Assembly: GCA_019752635.1 (NCBI GenBank) | Contig: JAIELX010000016.1 | Span: forward strand, 96,275-160,274 | Length of the DNA stretch: 64,000 nucleotides | Direction of reading: 5' to 3' | DNA from: Candidatus Obscuribacterales bacterium | GTDB lineage: Bacteria; Cyanobacteriota; Vampirovibrionia; Obscuribacterales; Obscuribacteraceae | Shown: positions 62,628 through 64,000 of the stretch, in pieces | Numbering within the stretch: the first letter of the stretch is position 1 | Layout: every line of letters starts with the position of its first letter | Position numbers and translations under genes: made by a program | Notes under the pieces: model-generated | Databases searched by the model: none | What the model was told of the DNA's origin: nothing | The model's input: only the letters and a program-made list of their open reading frames with translations

Positions 62628-62656
62628 GCGCTTCAGAAGCAATGCTCCTGAAGCGC
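62628..62656 (-). terminator. terminator of the 78-bp-repeat protein gene
   Basis: GCGCTTCAG / CTGAAGCGC with an inner AGC/GCT, ~20 bp after the stop on the reverse strand, followed by a weak T/C tract. An alternative stem AGGAGC/GCTCCT is mutually exclusive. The CGCTTCAG core resembles the array terminators. Confidence 0.5.
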
Positions 62657-62677
62657 CTTTAGTCCGTCTACTTAGTC

Positions 62678-63745
62678 CTACTTCTTCGCCTCAACTGGAC
62701 TCAGTTTTGCGAACATTTTGTTCCTCAACATCCAGGCGACATCTTGGACATTCATCTCATTGGGTTTGCCTGTCACAAAGTCGAACCCCTTCACCGCTCT
62801 GCCGCCGTCACTATCAATGATCAATTCGGCTACAGGCGGACGATGGATATCAGGAACAACAAGTCCTTGAGACTCTCGCACTTGTTCTTTTATGGTGAGC
62901 GACGGTGCAAATGGATGCCCGGTAACCTCGATATCTACGCCAAGAGTCTTCCGAAGATAATCGCATGTCTTCAGAAGATTCTTCCCATCCTCCAAACTAC
63001 GAATATTCTTGAGCAATTCCCGGGCCTTTTCGGTATCGCCTGTTAGTAGCGCGGTGCCTAGTTCCTTAGTCATTTTCTCGCAGCCTGCTGGTGGCGGCGA
63101 TTTCTCCAGGATCTTCTCAAACGCCTTCTTTGCTTGCTCAGTATCTTTCGCCATCAAGGCCTCTCGGACCTGTTGACCAAGTGACTCCCCACTTTTTTCC
63201 AACAGCTTCATCATCTCAGCAGCAGCCTTGCCATCAATCTTAGAAAGACCGCTCTCACCTCCGGCAGGTCCACCGGCTCCATTCTCGGTTGGTTTTCCCT
63301 GTATGACTCTGTCAGGAGCCTTACCGGGACCGCCACCTGGAAGACTGCCTCCCTCGCCCTTTGCGTTCGGACCTCCTTTGATGACATTGCCGAGTTTATC
63401 GAGCGGTCCGCCACCTGGAAGACTGCCTCCCTCACCCTTTGCGTTCGGATCTCCTTTGATGACATTGCCGAGTTTATCGAGCGGTCCGCCACCTGGCAGG
63501 CTACCTCCTTCACCCTTTGCGTTCGGATCTCCTTTGATGACATTGCCGAGTTTATCGAGCGGTCCGCCATCGCGAGGGCCGCTACGACCTTGACCGGCAG
63601 CAGCGTTCGCAAGCGCTTTTGCAAGGCTGCCCGAAACAGCAGTGGAATTGGTAATCTCACTCCATATGGCAGCAGCAACGTCACCAGCTGCATCCTCTTC
63701 GCTGGCACTGTCATCAATATCACCATTGAATTCGAAATCGTTCAT
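62678..63745 (-). CDS. hypothetical protein with three 26-residue Gly-rich repeats
   Basis: 355 aa, no recognised function. After an acidic start (MNDFEFNGDIDDSASEED) and a helical segment comes a Gly/Pro/Lys-rich region with three near-identical 26-residue repeats (GGPLDKLGNVIKGDPNAKGE...) and a degenerate fourth. The C-terminal half is helical (AAEMMKLLEKSGESLGQQVREAL, KKAFEKILEKSPPPAG, then LRKTLGVDIEVTG). The ATG at 63745 is chosen because AGGAGG lies 8 nt upstream; the frame starts 7 codons earlier. No signal peptide, so probably cytoplasmic or secreted by a dedicated system. Confidence 0.75.
   Translation of the reverse strand: MNDFEFNGDIDDSASEEDAAGDVAAAIWSEITNSTAVSGSLAKALANAAAGQGRSGPRDGGPLDKLGNVIKGDPNAKGEGGSLPGGGPLDKLGNVIKGDPNAKGEGGSLPGGGPLDKLGNVIKGGPNAKGEGGSLPGGGPGKAPDRVIQGKPTENGAGGPAGGESGLSKIDGKAAAEMMKLLEKSGESLGQQVREALMAKDTEQAKKAFEKILEKSPPPAGCEKMTKELGTALLTGDTEKARELLKNIRSLEDGKNLLKTCDYLRKTLGVDIEVTGHPFAPSLTIKEQVRESQGLVVPDIHRPPVAELIIDSDGGRAVKGFDFVTGKPNEMNVQDVAWMLRNKMFAKLSPVEAKK
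63325..63568 (-). repeat. 78-bp tandem repeat, three copies plus one degenerate
   Basis: The marker CGAGTTTATC occurs at 63391, 63469 and 63547, exactly 78 bp apart; copies differ at only a few bases, so the expansion is recent. In-frame, encoding 26 residues per unit. Confidence 0.85.
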
Positions 63746-64000
63746 TTGTCCTTCCTCCTGTATCAAATTGACGATGATTGGAGGTTATGCGGTGACTCTA
63801 AAGTAACCATGGAAAAAGTGCTGCACATTCATGCAAGATCGGCTGCATATTAGCACTTATGTTCATCACGGCGCACGCGACGCGCCACCACTAGTGATGC
63901 CACTCACCACCAGTCTCGCCCGGGTCCTCGCGCGTCGCACGCCGATAGACATCGACTTCAAAATCTCCGTTTCACGCGAAATCCACATCCTTGAAACGAA
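63746..64000. other. right-edge spacer
   Basis: Should contain the promoter of the repeat-protein gene. GC-rich from 63870 on. A + strand frame from the ATG at 63897 (MPLTTSLARVLARR...) runs off the window without a ribosome site, so no gene is called. Confidence 0.3.

Noticed and set aside
62419..62820. 133-codon + strand frame
   Set aside because: Its second half is antisense to the repeat-protein gene and its first half crosses hairpins; no ribosome site.
63228..63593. Pro-rich repeated + strand frame
   Set aside because: Antisense shadow of the 78-bp repeat region in the leftward gene, which has an AGGAGG start.
63897..64000. Edge frame MPLTTSLARVLARR...
   Set aside because: No Shine-Dalgarno and only 34 codons before the edge; the reverse strand has an equally protein-like stretch with an internal stop.

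Overview
The window is a 64 kb piece of a bacterial chromosome of roughly 50% GC. It looks like a Gram-negative-type (outer-membrane) organism: there is an LpxD-like acyltransferase, a Wzt/Wzm-type polysaccharide ABC exporter, several sugar-nucleotide enzymes and an MltG. Long intergenic spacers, a Ser/Thr kinase with TPRs, an HPt protein and many secreted or helical-repeat proteins of unknown function would fit a non-photosynthetic relative of cyanobacteria (Melainabacteria/Obscuribacterales). That placement is inference from gene style only; no rRNA or tRNA gene was seen.

Layout. 1-5.8 kb: a truncated M1 aminopeptidase (-), transketolase (+), two helical-repeat genes and an HPt protein. 6-15 kb: an Ala-rich membrane protein, a small secreted protein, a tsaC-purE-purK operon (-), an M28 peptidase, and a pair of von Willebrand factor A (vWA) genes, the first with a Ro60-like layout. 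15-23 kb: mltG, a DUF255 thioredoxin-fold protein, a CDGSH Fe-S protein, a DUF547 protein, a DUF5685-like protein with a Cys-rich tail, and a secreted protein. 23.9-27.7 kb: ABC exporter, SbcD-like nuclease and an orphan sensor-like membrane protein. 28-36.3 kb: TPR protein, class I amidotransferase, sugar epimerase, M15-like peptidase, serine hydrolase and a homocysteine methyltransferase/MTHFR fusion. 36.7-45.8 kb: lepA, SUFU-domain gene, def, a CAP-like protein, ppc and a HExxH protease. 46-54 kb: a surface-glycan/acyl-reduction region (SDR, ACP, glycosyltransferase, deacetylase, LuxC, LuxE, AMP ligase, LpxD-like). 54-61.4 kb: Ser/Thr kinase, APC transporter, epimerase, DegT aminotransferase and glycosyltransferase. 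61.5-62.4 kb: a tandem array of six small-RNA-like units. 62.7-63.7 kb: a 78-bp-repeat protein.

The strongest candidate for an undescribed system is the array at 61.53-62.39 kb plus an orphan seventh copy at 46.00-46.11 kb. Each unit has its own promoter (CACAAA-like box, exactly 18 bp, TAnnnT), a C-rich 5' end (ACCAGCCCAATCAACCC or close variants) and a terminator hairpin. The hairpin bases vary between copies while pairing is kept, including a compensatory inner-stem swap (AGGTT/AACCT to GGCT/AGCC) around a conserved CCCGAGC loop. This reads as a multicopy family of ~65-75 nt regulatory RNAs with a C-rich, possibly anti-Shine-Dalgarno seed.

Other points worth attention are a duplicated ~53 bp hairpin element (32.87 and 33.27 kb), a TGGGA-N4-TCCCA dyad shared by two promoters (29.82 and 43.83 kb), a LuxC/LuxE/ligase set without luciferase, a zinc ribbon fused to an LpxD-like acyltransferase, and one helical repeat unit shared by two overlapping genes at 3.9-5.4 kb.
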